Positions 11,473 to 23,492 of a stretch of DNA of 64,000 nt are shown here, one piece after another. The first letter of the stretch is position 1; every line of letters starts with the position of its first letter. Below the pieces are notes generated by a model, which worked only from the letters and a program-made list of their open reading frames with translations, did no database searches and had not been told where the DNA came from. The DNA is from Phycomyces nitens (Eukaryota > Mucoromycota > Mucoromycetes > Mucorales > Phycomycetaceae): NCBI GenBank assembly GCA_022702545.1, contig JAHRBC010000005.1, positions 1,736,001 to 1,800,000 on the forward strand. Reading direction: 5' to 3'. The translations under genes were made by a program, and so were the position numbers.

Positions 11473-14400
11473 ATATAATGTAATTTAAAATCAAATAACC
11501 AATACGAATATTAAATTGCCCAAATCCATATAGAGTTCAAGAGTATTCCAACCATGGTTGCCTAGAGATGAATCAGAGAATAAGAATATGATAAACCGCG
11601 TCACAAATTAAAGCCAAAAAAAAACTAAAAACTAAAAAGAACTGCAGTTGTCTATTGGTAAAGGTTAGAGATGTGGAACCAATTGAATAAACATGGAGAT
11701 ATTCATTATAAAAAAAGGCCAAACCAATAACTATAAAAGAGAGTTGGCAATTTGCGTTTGGGTAATGGAGATCCTACTGTCATACAAAACAGGGATGAAG
11801 AAATCTTTCATTGCAAGGTTGGGGCAATTGAACCAAGGAGGTAATTTGAGCGTACAAGTGATTTAGATTGATTGACAATATGAAAAAAAACATGAATTTT
11901 TCTATTGTTATCTTTAAAAATATATATATATATTCTTGCCATGTAACATGATATACAATTAGGTACATTTATGGACTCATGTGTGCTTATATATATATAT
12001 AAATATCATTACTAGACCAAATTATTGTACCATTTGGCTTTTACTTTTTGAAATTAAATTGTTTCTATAGAATCAAACCTTTTTTTTTTCTGTCAATCAA
12101 ATTTACCTGTGTAAAAAAAAAAGTGTATTCGTTTATTAAAAACATAATATATAATCGCCACTTTAAAGTATCTTATTCGGCCTGTAAATAAATTGCGCTA
12201 TTTATTGCGCTAATCCATATAACATTTGAAATTTGTTATATAATATCAGTTTCTTGCACCATCAACAGAGAAACAATCAATGTGTGTGTGTGTGTGTGTA
12301 TTCTAGGCCATAAAGTCTTAAGAACCATGCCAATTGGCATCAAAAGGTGGTGTCCAATTAGGAAAGTTATGTTCTTGTTCTTGTACGACCACCAGTCCAG
12401 ACATCTCCCTCTCATGTTTTCTAACCTTGCCATCTTAAGGAACACGGACAAAACGTTTTAGGAACAATACCACGACGGAAAAGAAATCTTGTAAAATGCG
12501 ACAGACGTCTAGGACAGTACCAAGGTCTCGACTCTACAGATGTTTTTGTCAAAGTTAAATCCAGATAGGTCTTCTAAACAGGTTGGATAGCGCGTCAAGA
12601 AACGAAAAAGACAAAGAAGAAATATCTTGTGATATCATTTCAGAAGATTATGAAAGGTTATAGTTGGTGTTTGGGAACCGGTCATTAGTCTGTGTCAGAT
12701 AGCTTGTCTGTACCTCTTGGGCGTCGAATGTTTAAATATATATATCAAGTGTACCTCAAATCCACGGTTGCATAATATCTTTATATCTTGTCATATATAG
12801 CCATAACTATCCCTTGTCATATTAACCAGTCTCTCTGGTACTTTCCCATTTTTTTTAATAGTGTTGTTGAGCTTGTGAGCAAAGAATGATGGTTGCAAGA
12901 CTAGTTGTGCTTGGATAAAACTGTTCAATAACATGTATTCTTTGCTGCTTCTGACGTCAAACTACATCCTAGAGTGGGTGCTTCTATACATTCTACATGG
13001 AAGCTTGAATGATTTGGGCTAGCAACCAAACACAGAATGTTTTGTACTGTGTAAATCCCAATAGATCTTGAAATACTTGAGCTTGGCCTTTTATTGCAAA
13101 AATTATTGATAAGCTCTGCTATACTCCAATATGAAAATAGCCATTACATGGTACAAACCCTTTTTCTTCTTCTTCAAATTGACCAGACCATCTAGAATGC
13201 AACATATTAAACTATATCTTGCCATGGCTACCAACACTCTGCTACATTTCCATTTGCTGAATATCACTATTGGTGTCCTGAATTTACTCTGGGTTAGAAA
13301 CCCCGACATCGTCAATCTGGATTGTGTCCTGGAATATCATTGCTTATGTCTCCTAGTTCCAAGAATCTTACTAATCAAATTAAAGAGTGAATTATTGTTT
13401 TTTTTAAAAAAAAAACCTGCTTCAGGGTGCTCTGACCCAAAAATCTAGTATCCGTTTGCATGTGCTCAGGAAACTGAATCCAATAGAATGGGTCGAGGTT
13501 GATCAGGAAGTTATAGGATTGGTATATAGGAGAAAAAAGAAACCTTCTCTGTCCTCCGAAAGGCCATGTCTATTATTTTATTATATTATATTTTATTTGT
13601 ATTTTATCAAGGTTGTCTGTATCACAGTTAAATTAAGAAACAGGGTGAGCATGACTTGGGGATCCTTTCCACTTGTTTATGCTTGAATTGCTTATTAAAC
13701 GACTAATGGATGCGACTAGAGGGTTTGGGAAACATGTATTCCTGATATACTTGAAGAAATAAATAGAAACTATTTGGGTCATCATCCCTGAGGAAAAGAT
13801 CAAACATATTGTATATGGTTTTAATTGGATTGATTTGCATAAATCAAGAAATCAAATACATTGACCACCCAACTCTTTAAATTTCAGGTCATCATTTTCA
13901 TCAATTCCTAGAATCCCAATTAGTAGAAATCCTTGGATTATATTTGCAAGAAGATTTGCAATGTTCTAATGGTATGATGTGAATCTGAGAATATTGAGAG
14001 TACCTTTGTTCTTTGGGCTATTAAAGATACCAATTAAAAAAAAACTGGTGTTCATTTAACAACCATATAATGCATTGTTTGCTGGAAGAGACGGTTTCAC
14101 ACCAAGAATAATCAATTGGTTTTGGACCATTTTCATGTACGTGAATTTATTGGCGTAATGTGGTATTTTTTTACGCAAAATTGTCATGCTAGTGATCAAA
14201 TAGATTTTAATGACAGTCAACACTGCATTTGAATGTATTATAAAAATAGATGAAAGACCGCCAAACGTTGAGAAAAGTGCATATATATATATATATATTT
14301 TACATTTATTCTCTGCAAAATAAGAGATATATTGATCTTTGTGTTTGCATATCCATATACATATACACACACATCTTGATAAGATATATAAAAAAACTCG

Positions 14401-15622
14401 AGTCATATTATTGTTGGCTGGTAAAAAAAGAAAATGACCTTGGATGATGCAAGTTTTATATAATCAACTGTAAATAATAATAATAATAATAATTATAAAG
14501 TATAAAAGTTGTATTTTTAATAATAATGATAATTTGTAACCATGGAGAATAGCAGAGTGCGAGAATAGACTATACATTACTCCCTTTCATTAGAGTTTTT
14601 ATTTTTGGGAAAACATCTTTATCTCCTTTGATGGCTTTTACGAGTAATATAAACTATCATTGTCCTCCGACGTGGGCAGTATATTATGAATTGATTCGTC
14701 ACAAGTGTAACTACTAATACGATACCAAAAAGAAACACACACACACACACATTGTTGCTGTGAGAAACATTTGGTGCCATTTCTGTACGAATTATCTGCT
14801 TTTGGGTCAAAGTGCCCAGTGAACATTTATCAGAAAAGATAAAGAGTAGAGAGGTTTAGATCCTTTGGTTTTTCGTACACTATATTCTTAACTTTATATA
14901 AATGCATTCTTTTTAAACAAGTCTCATATATGGTTTCTAGAGAGTGTAAAGTTAGACTTTCTTTCTTTCTTTCTTGAGAAAGGGGGAAATTATGCCAGCT
15001 GTTAGTTTTTAAAAGAAAAGTAGAGTTCGGGCGTCGACACCCAAAGGACAATTCCAGGCGTTTGGTTATTCATGTACTTTATTAATTGGTGTATTGGGAT
15101 ATTAGAGCCGCAGCCTTGGAATCACACAAAAGAGATAGCTTATCATTAGAGACGGTTACTCCTGTACATAAATATATGCAAGTCAAGCAAGACAATAATC
15201 GATATTTAGTATGTGCCGTCTTATTTGTGGATTCTTGCCATGATATATATTTTTTTGCAAAATGTACAAGTCAATCTATTTTTGTTTGTAGACAGTAGGA
15301 CAAGGTTACTCTAAATATGATATATAGAGATATATGTATATCTCCCTGGCTGATATTAACCTAATGGGAAATACAATAAATATAGTAGAAATGGCACATC
15401 AGCCTTGCAAGATACAATGTATGCCATTTTACATTAACAAAAAAGATCAAATGTTCTGGATCTATAATTGGCTAATTCCCATACAATGAATATCTTTCCA
15501 AGCAGCTGGGAATTTTAAGAATCCTCAAATAGCTACAGATGATCAATTAGGCAAAACACTTTATGCCTATTGGCTTTTGGTGCTAGGGGAATGCAGCATA
15601 GACTTTTAGGATTAGAGGACAT
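11473..15622. other. gene-free AT-rich region
   Basis: I find no supportable gene in these 4 kb. Open frames at 13131-13448 and 13456-13686 (+) contain a few protein-like stretches but have no recognisable motif and no splice structure. They may be strongly decayed transposon DNA. Short AAT, CA and TA repeats are scattered through the region (14475-14492, 14737-14750). Confidence 0.4.
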
Positions 15623-15676
15623 GGATGGCCACATCTTGTTTCCCTTTTGGATACAAAAGGGAAACAAGAGCCATCC
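15623..15676. repeat. long near-perfect inverted repeat (hairpin)
   Basis: The arm TCTTGTTTCCCTTTTG (15634-15649) is followed by a 4-nt loop and its exact complement (15654-15669). Outside it, GGATGGC (15623-15629) pairs with GCCATCC (15670-15676), with a 4-nt CACA bulge on one side. The result is a 23-bp stem in an otherwise gene-free stretch. It could be a structured RNA, a small-RNA precursor or a foldback remnant. Confidence 0.85.
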
Positions 15677-16755
15677 TCACATACACACCAGCTTCCTATT
15701 CTCTGCTGGCTGTGTGGCTGATCTGGCAGATAAGAATCGTCTTGTGCATTCTCAGACATTTGGTACAAAATCAAGGGCTCATTTTCCATGCTACCACTAG
15801 ACTTGCCAACAATCGGCTCGTGGATACTAGTAATGTCAAGATTGCTGTAAAGAGCCTTGGAGAATAGACATTACTAGCACACATGTTGTCAAGATGATCT
15901 ATAATATCCGTGTTACACATTTTGAGCTTTCCCAAGAGCATAGTCCGTGCAACTTCAAAGCAACCCTCAAAGGAACGCCCCTATTGTATCCATGTTTCAC
16001 GAGATTCACGTCTAATTGCTTCTTGAAACAATATATTGTGGTCTAGATAAACATGATCTCCACTTTGTGATTATGAAATTTGATAACCTCCCTTTAAACA
16101 TATGGCTCTAGAGATAATATATATATATATATATATCAAGAGTACAAGACAATATCAATACCACACACTCTTGGCTGCTTCCATTTGTTCTTATTTAGAC
16201 CCGCGTTTTTTTTTAGAAAGATGTTATTCTTCTTATTGAATATGTATATATATATAAAATAGAGATCCAAATAATCTAAATCTAAACTCAAAAGTGTATT
16301 CTATTGCATATAGTCCTTGATTCTACTTGCCCCCCTTTTTTGTTCTTATTCCATCAGCCTACCAACCTTTGCCACTATTTGACCAAGACCATTGGGAATA
16401 CTGACCCTCATACAAGATCCAAAATATATTGATAACTAATGGCTTAAAGTCCAGAGACTGCCAATTCAAATAGATGTTTTCAATATGATGAGGCTTGTAA
16501 GCGCTAGAGATATACAGCCCACCCCATCCCCCCTTTTTTTCATGTCTCACGAGAATTGTAGGAATTATGATTATCATGATTATAAATCAAGGATAGAATT
16601 CACAACACGGCAATAAGCCAGTATACCAACGGACTATTAATTACATAATGCATAATTGCATTCGAGACTGCTTTATAAATCATAGTCGACTTCTCTCTCT
16701 CTCTCTCTATTATTCCTTATTCTCTTTATTTTGTACACAATCCTTACTCCAAACA
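15677..16755. other. intergenic, upstream of alpha/beta hydrolase
   Basis: AT-rich spacer with a TA repeat (16117-16133) and a CT run (16691-16708) just upstream of the hydrolase start. Such CT tracts are common near fungal transcription starts, but no defined site can be named. Confidence 0.4.
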
Positions 16756-18226
16756 ATGACCCTAATTCAGCTCCAAGAGTGTGCCTCAAAGACATGTTGC
16801 TCAATGCCTTCTGGCTCACCAAGACCTTGTAATACCAAACAAGACCTTAAACAAGATCTTGTGCTGATCTACCAAGAATTATACGACGCTGTTCTCTGGT
16901 TGCCCATAAACATATTAAACATGACCCTAGATGTTTGGTCTCATTTGTCTGGAAAGCCAAGAATGTCATCTTGGAGCCTCCAGACAACAGCAAGAGTAGG
17001 TCTTATTCAAGCCCTAAGAGACCAGTCATGTCATAAGAGTATTGGATTCTGGAGAATGATTCTAAACTTCCCGTCTTATTTTACTCCGTTTTATTCATCA
17101 ATTGAAGACGGTTCATTTTACTGCATCAGACGAAATATGCCTGGTGTACTGAGTGACATTGATCAAAAAGAAGACGGGACACGGATTATGAGTGCAGAAT
17201 GGGTTACAGAGGCTGTAGTGGCAGAAAGGGCACAGCAGCTCTGTAGATCTACCCTTTCGTTTCTTCCTTTTAACCCACTGACCAAATCACCCAACCAGGC
17301 TGGTCTAGATGAAAAGATCATTCTTTATATCCATGGCGGAGGATTCTACAGCATGAGTGCCCAGACACATCGCAGTGTTACCTATGCCCTGAGCAAGGCA
17401 ACCAAGAGAAGAGTGTTTGGTAAGCCTTTGTTTGTCTGGTGATTTCTTATGTATAGACTCTGTTATTTGCATATTTTGTGTCTAAAGCTGTCAATTACCG
17501 ACTCGCACCCGAGAACCGTTTTCCAGCAGCACTGTATGACGTCGTACAGACTTATCTGCATCTAATAAATGGATCAAGTCAAGGCATATTCGACCCCAGG
17601 AACATCTTTCTTGCCGGGGACTCTACAGGGGCCGGCTTGTGTTTATCAATGATGCTCTATTTGCGTGATCATGGCGTGCCCTGTCCAGAAGGCGCAATAT
17701 TCCTGTCGGTAAGACAGATCTTGGACTGTTGTTTGGCGTACTGAAATGTGGGGTATTTAGCCCTGTGTAGATCTGACCTACGGGTACTCTGTCTGGAGCG
17801 ATACGGTCGAGAACAGTGTGTTTGTTCCGCGGTCAGAGATCCCAGGCACACTGAGCCCAGCCACACATTACCTTGGGCCTGACGATCTGCATAGGTTTGG
17901 CCGGCATCCTTATGTGTCACCACTTTATGCAGATCACTTTGAACACCTGCCCCCTATACTGATTCAGTCTGGAGGAATAGAGTCTCTCCAGGGCGAAATC
18001 AATGAGCTTGTGTTTAGATTAAAGGCTGCAAAGACGACTCGGGTACAGCATGAGATATACGAGGTAAGCAAGAGATTCAAGAGTACAAGCCATCTAATGG
18101 TCTGTTTAGGATATGCTTCATGTCTTTCAGTCCTTTTCATTTCAGCAATCTTCTAGTGCAATGGAGAGTATTGGATGGTGGGTCAATACGGGGATCCCAT
18201 TATTAGACAAGTGGCATAGGGCATAA
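16756..18226 (+). CDS. alpha/beta hydrolase, hormone-sensitive-lipase (AB hydrolase 3) family
   Basis: Four exons (16756-17419, 17488-17708, 17761-18063, 18110-18226) give 434 residues. The oxyanion-hole motif HGGG (about residue 193) and the nucleophile elbow GDSTG (Ser about 267) are the two signatures of the HSL-like/arylacetamide deacetylase family, here with Thr in place of the usual Ala after the serine. AVNYRLAPENRFPAALYD and the C-terminal EDMLHVFQ (catalytic His near residue 400) also fit. Substrates are probably small esters or acyl-glycerides; nothing in the sequence decides. The ATG at 16756 is preferred (context AAACAATGA); an upstream in-frame ATG at 16648 would add 36 residues with a hydrophobic stretch. 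The third exon starts at CCC (17761), which restores the family motif SPCVDL; another AG six nt later is out of frame. Confidence 0.9.
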
Positions 18227-18385
18227 GTGAGAAGCTTTGGCTATCAAATATTCACCTGGTTTTATATTTACATTTACATTTACATTTTTAATGTACAAAA
18301 CAAATAATAATAATAGTAATAATAATAATAATAGTTGCTATATTATTCAGTTTTTACTTATTTACTTATTTATTTATTAATTTAT
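18227..18385. other. short convergent 3' spacer
   Basis: This 160-bp spacer lies between two convergent genes. It carries ACATTT, AAT and TTTA short repeats, presumably part of both 3' UTRs. Confidence 0.5.
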
Positions 18386-19516
18386 TTACAACTTTACATC
18401 TTCACCAGTCAAGAGCTTGCAAGCTTCCTTGTACTTGGCCAATGTGTTCTCAATCACATCAGCAGGCAGTTCAATACTGGTCTCCTTGTCAAATTTGATT
18501 GACTCGAGATAGTTGCGCAAGTACTGCTTATCAAAACTATCCTGGGCACCACCAGCCTTATAGGTGGCTGCAGGCCAGAAGCGAGAAGAGTCTATTTATT
18601 TGAAATTGATTAGCCTTGCCTTGCACAACTCTTTTCAAGATAGACTTACCAGGAGTCAAGATCTCGTCCACCAAGACCAGGCTATTGTTCTCGTCCAGAC
18701 CAAACTCAAACTTTGTGTCTGCAATAATAATACCCTTGCTTGCGGCATATTCGCTTGCCTTTGTGTACAGGGCAATTGCTGACTTTGTAAGCTTGTCAGC
18801 AAGAGCCTTGTCACCAAGAATATCAACCATCTTGGAAGGATGGATGTTCTCGTCTATTAGTATTGAATGAGTTTGACTTGTACAGACACCAATTCGGGTT
18901 CCTTACCATGGTCACCAATATCAGCCTTTGTGCTTGGGGTAAAAAGTGTCTCAGGGAGCTTCTGGCTCTCGACAAGACCCTTTGGGAGCTCAATGTCACA
19001 AATCGTACCCTGGCGCTTGTACTCTGCCCAGCCAGAACCGGTAATGTACCCACGGACAATGGCTTCAATTGGCAAGACTCGCATCTTCTTTACCAGGAGA
19101 GAGCGGCCGTCGAGCTGGTCTCGGTACTTTTGAATATGAGCGGGCATCTTGTCAAAATCGGCGGTGATCAAATGGTTGGGAAGGACATCCTTCAAGAGAT
19201 CGAACCAGAACAGGGAGATCTGGGTCAGAATCTTACCCTTGCCGGGAATAGCCTATGGAGTGAATGAGTGACAGTAGTTTTGGAGGTTGGAGACATACGT
19301 TCTTCATAATCACATCAAAGGCACTGATACGGTCGGTGGCAACAAAGAGCAACGAGTGCTCGTCTACTTCATAGAGGTCACGGACCTTTCCGCGAGCAAT
19401 AAGCTTGAGGTCAGGGCAATTGCTTTTGAAACAAGACAAATTGGCCGGTAAGTGTTTGTGCGGACTACTGGTAGGTACCAAAGAGGTTGTAGGCCTTACC
19501 TGGAGATGAGTGCCAT
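18386..19516 (-). CDS. ADE1: phosphoribosylaminoimidazole-succinocarboxamide (SAICAR) synthase
   Basis: Five exons (19516-19500, 19422-19299, 19252-18907, 18853-18650, 18591-18386) join to 298 residues, close to the usual length of single-function fungal Ade1. Family motifs are clear: [56 protein letters not shown] and [15 protein letters not shown]. The enzyme ligates aspartate to CAIR with ATP in step 7 of de novo purine synthesis, in the cytosol. Loss of the gene gives adenine auxotrophy in yeasts. The first exon is only 17 nt (MALISS) and its ATG is the first in frame. The fungal enzyme is separate from AIR carboxylase, unlike the bifunctional animal PAICS, and that is what is seen here. 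Confidence 0.97.
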
Positions 19517-20993
19517 TGTGTGGAATGTATGCAAGAAGCGTAAGGCGGGGTTTGGAGGGTTGTCAATGACTCTTATGCTAGAGTGGCTTATCCATGAAAT
19601 CGAGATGGAGCTGAGAATTAAATGGAGGTTTTGGTGAGAAATGACTACAGAGTATAAAAGATATGACAGAGATAGATGTGACAAGTGTGTGTTGGTCTGT
19701 CTTTTTTTTGGGGGGGACAAGACCTCATCAACTAGCTCTCCTTTACCGTTTGGCTATTGCTGACATGAATTATAAATTATAAATTATAATTTTGGGATTT
19801 TGGAATTTTGATTAATGATTAATGATTACCATAATTCTCACTTTTTGTAAAATAGCAACCCCAGAATTCCAAAAGGCAAATGTGTGTGTGTGTGTTTTCA
19901 GGTGTGGCGTACAATTTAATACACTGTGATGATGGATATATTATTGCCAAAGACATTGTAATATTACATATGGCCAATTCGGTATTTTAATTGGTGATTT
20001 TTGACATCTTCACCCACATATTTGGGGGGTGAAACAGGGCAGGTATGATTAAGCTTCATAATGATGGTGTCAACAGGGAGAGGGGGCCAAATGTCATTTC
20101 CATCAGATCACAAAACACAGAATCCTTCATTCCATAGGCCTCTTGTGGACCCTGGCCAAAAAAAAAGAAAAAGAAAAAAAAAGACAGAGAGAGCCCTTTA
20201 GTGTAGTCTCTCCTTTCAGATGGCCAAACGACGATCTGTAGGTATTAATGAAATAATGATCATTGAGAGTTTGATCAAAGTCCCCTTTCATTTATCATAC
20301 AAAGGAGAGTCCAGAAAAGGATTGGTGGTAGTGAAGGTTGGATACTTTGAATGTACGTCAACATGACACCATGGCAACCGAACCAAAGGAATCAAAAATG
20401 GTACGATTCCCTAGCTCTGAAGGTCCAGCCATGGTAGACTAAGGAGCCCATGGCGTTGTAGCACCACCTTGATCCGACGTTCCGGCTTAATTATTAGTAT
20501 TAGTAGTAGTGTTAGTATTTTAAATCAGAAAAAAAAACAAGGTATTGGATGGTGCTATTGAATGGCATGGATCATGAATAGGTCTCGACCATGCAATTTT
20601 TGATATCGTCATTACTTGGGGTTTTTTGTTTCCAAGTCTTGAGTGTAAACAAAAGGCCATGGTAATTAAAAGACGCTGTTGCTAGGACTGAAAAAGGCAT
20701 GTCTGACAGCCAAATTATTTACTGTAGAATGTGAGCCAATCAGACGGGCTGCCTATAAAAATAAAATAAAATAAAATAAAATACATTACATTACATTACA
20801 ATGTTTGGAGCATTTGAATATTTCCGAATAGTGGGATTGGAATTTTATCTCGCTCAAAAAAAATCAACCGCACTGAGAGATAGAGAGAGAGGGTTACATT
20901 GATCAGTTGTTTAATGATCAACTCGTGGGTCATCATATGTTTCGATTCCTGTGTAGATGCTGCAGTTACACTCTCCATAAATAGCAATGGTGA

Positions 20994-21027
<34 letters not shown>

Positions 21028-21853
21028 ATTAAAATAACAGTCACGAACACCTTTGTGATACCTCTTTACTGTACTGGCCAATGCATACATACATGAGGGT
21101 TTTGTAATATCAAAGGTATTTTATTTATATTTTTATATATATTTTATATAAAGGCTGTCTGGGAATTAATATACACATTTATTATAAATGCCAATAAGAA
21201 ATGAATGCAATTAACAATTAAAGAGACATTTATAGACAAATTCATCAAATCTTAAATAAGAAAATAACGATGGTACAGGTTATTAATACCCAAAAAAGGA
21301 AAAATAGAAAAAAAGTCTAAAAATATCAGTACAAAGTATCTATTTTCTACTATCTGGTAGGAAAGGAATAAATCTATATATACAATAAGAGCATGATGAG
21401 ATGTACAAAAAGGCAACGAGTATTGAGATTGTGAGGAGAATTTTTCCTATTAAAGTAAATAAATGAGTATATAAAGAGGTTAATTTGTGTGCTTGTATAT
21501 ATATATATTTTTAAAGAATAATAATAAAAAAGGTCGGGCATGGACGGGGAATAGAATGGGAAATAATCTTTTTATGGTTTTTGTTTTAAAAAAGGTAATT
21601 GAAACAAAAAACAGATTGTCTCTTGTCTTGGCTGCAGCCATAGGGTCAGGTCAGATCACAATTATAAATTCAGTCAATGTGCGACATTATCAATGGCTAT
21701 TTTTGAGCCGTTTATCTTTTATATACACATATTTATTTATTTTTTCAAATTCAATTGTGTGTGTATATATATATATACATGTATATATATAATAGTAATA
21801 AAATAATAAAAAAATATCAACGTTTATCCAATTCATCTTCTTTCACTATTTAA
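19517..21853. other. 2.3-kb intergenic region with short repeats
   Basis: No gene is supported. Short repeats include TAAAA copies (20757-20783), ATTAC copies (20783-20800), an AGT run of about nine copies (20994-21022) and a TG run (19882-19894). The open frame at 21487-21792 is low complexity and not accepted. The end of the region is the AT-rich promoter side of the secreted-protein gene. Confidence 0.45.
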
Positions 21854-22807
21854 ATGTTTGTCAAACTAAGCTCAGTAATCGGCTCTGTTGCCCTGCTCGC
21901 AAATCTCGTTGCTGGTGGCAAGGTGGCCCAGGTAGTCGATGCCTCGAACTTTTGTGTGTTTTTGCCTCCTGCAGACTCGGTCGATCGTCTCATTTCTGAC
22001 ACTGAGTGGGATGGAGATGCTTTTTGCCTTGGTTCGACACCAAAGGCAACCGGTGCTGGAACGATGCCAACAGACTTTATCCAGTCGGCACACTTTGTAG
22101 CCACCGATGACTATGTCCAAGTAACCGGCCAAATCAACCCGATCAAGGCCAATCTCAATGCTTCTGATGAGGGTGGCCAGTTTGATATCAGGGCCCCAGT
22201 TGGGTCTACTTGTGCTGGGTGGACATACTATGTTAACCTTATTGAGCCCATCAATCTGACTTATTGCATGAGATGTTGTGTAAGTACAGATGGCTTTTGA
22301 TATTTCTTTACTAATCTAGTATTTTCAATACAGAACGACACAACAAACTGCAACCGTGGTATTTCCGAGAAAGGTTGTGCACATATTATTCCCGGTGATT
22401 ACAGCGGCCCAATGGACACCTCTGGTGTTGGTGCTGATACTGGAGATACTCCAGCTCCCACTAGCGATGCCACTACTCCCATTAGCACCACTCCAATTGA
22501 TGGCGCCACCACCCCCACCACTACCATTCCCGAGGCAACAACCCCAACCATCTCTAGTGTCCCACCTACCGAGGCCTCTCCCACTCAGGAACCCGCCTCG
22601 GCTGCACCCACAACCACTGTCCAAGTCTCGTCCTCTTCTGATATTTCCAAACCCAGCCCAATTGCTGGTTCTGCCAGCCATTCATCTGCCTCGGAACCAC
22701 TCAGCCAAGAAACCGACAGTGCCCAATCTATTCCCAGTGGTGCCAACATGCTCCAGCCCATCTCACTTGCCGTTGTTCTGGTGGTTGCAGCCTTGGTTGC
22801 AGTATAA
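21854..22807 (+). CDS. secreted, probably GPI-anchored Ser/Thr/Pro-rich protein
   Basis: Two exons (21854-22279, 22334-22807) give 299 residues. Residues 1-22 (MFVKLSSVIGSVALLANLVAGG) are a signal peptide. The N-terminal 160 residues are a cysteine-containing domain (NFCVFLPP, FCLGS, STCAGWTYYV, TYCMRCCNDTTNCNRG) with predicted N-glycosylation sites. The next 120 residues are a Thr/Ser/Pro/Ala-rich stalk typical of O-mannosylated wall proteins. The last 18 residues are hydrophobic (ISLAVVLVVAALVAV) behind a small-residue segment (SGANM), the pattern of a GPI-attachment signal. A cell-surface or wall role is inferred; the cysteine domain resembles those of fungal secreted proteins but I do not recognise a named family. 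Confidence 0.85.
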
Positions 22808-23492
22808 GCAGTCAACCTCTTTTTTTTTTCCCTTCAAGATCAAACATTCAATACCTTTCTCATTCTGCTTCCCTTTGTATATCGATTCATTTATATTGTA
22901 CTGCAGTAATGTAATCTTCCTAGTCTGTATTTGTACCCATACGCCCTTTTATATTTAGAGCCAAAAGAATATATAATATAATACGGTTTTTTTTTATTAA
23001 AGAAAGACACTTTTATATTCATATTCCCACAAGAGCGTCCTATGCTTGCACGTGGACTTCTTGGCATTTCCATTAGTATGTGTATAAAGTGATCTACGAG
23101 ATTTAACTCAAAAAATATAAAATGAGCTAATAAGAGACTAACGAATTATAACATTCAGCCTTCCCCAGGACATCATTAATATTTATAGCTGTGTTAAAAA
23201 AGAAAAAAAGAAAGTCCCGTTTCTCGGTCTGCCCTGATCATTTTGTCCAAGGAAACAAGACATTCTGGTTCGGTTGTTTTACAATCTTTATCGCCGCTAA
23301 GAATACATGTATTTCATACTATACGTCGAAACACGCCAAGATCCTCAAATGATAGTCACTGTCTTTTATATATTTGTGCCATGCAGATCTTTGTTTCTAA
23401 TAATGTGTATTTTAATTTCTTGTATAAGCACATTTATACACAAAAGTATATATGCATATGTAATATATATTTTGTAGGATTCCCAGACAAAT
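22808..23492. other. convergent intergenic spacer
   Basis: AT-rich 3' flanks of the secreted-protein gene and the nucleoporin gene. Open frames on both strands lack motifs and are not accepted. Confidence 0.45.

Noticed and set aside
13131..13686. plus-strand frames in the gene desert as a decayed transposase
   Set aside because: I could not find a DDE motif, helix-turn-helix or terminal repeats; left as unexplained.
16648..16755. upstream ATG for the alpha/beta hydrolase
   Set aside because: It adds a CT-repeat-encoded Leu/Ser stretch; the ATG at 16756 has a better context and fits the family start. Not fully excluded.
22356..22958. 200-residue Pro/Leu-rich open frame overlapping the secreted protein
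   Set aside because: It is the alternate frame of the Thr/Pro-rich stalk, where codon periodicity keeps other frames open; no start context or motif.
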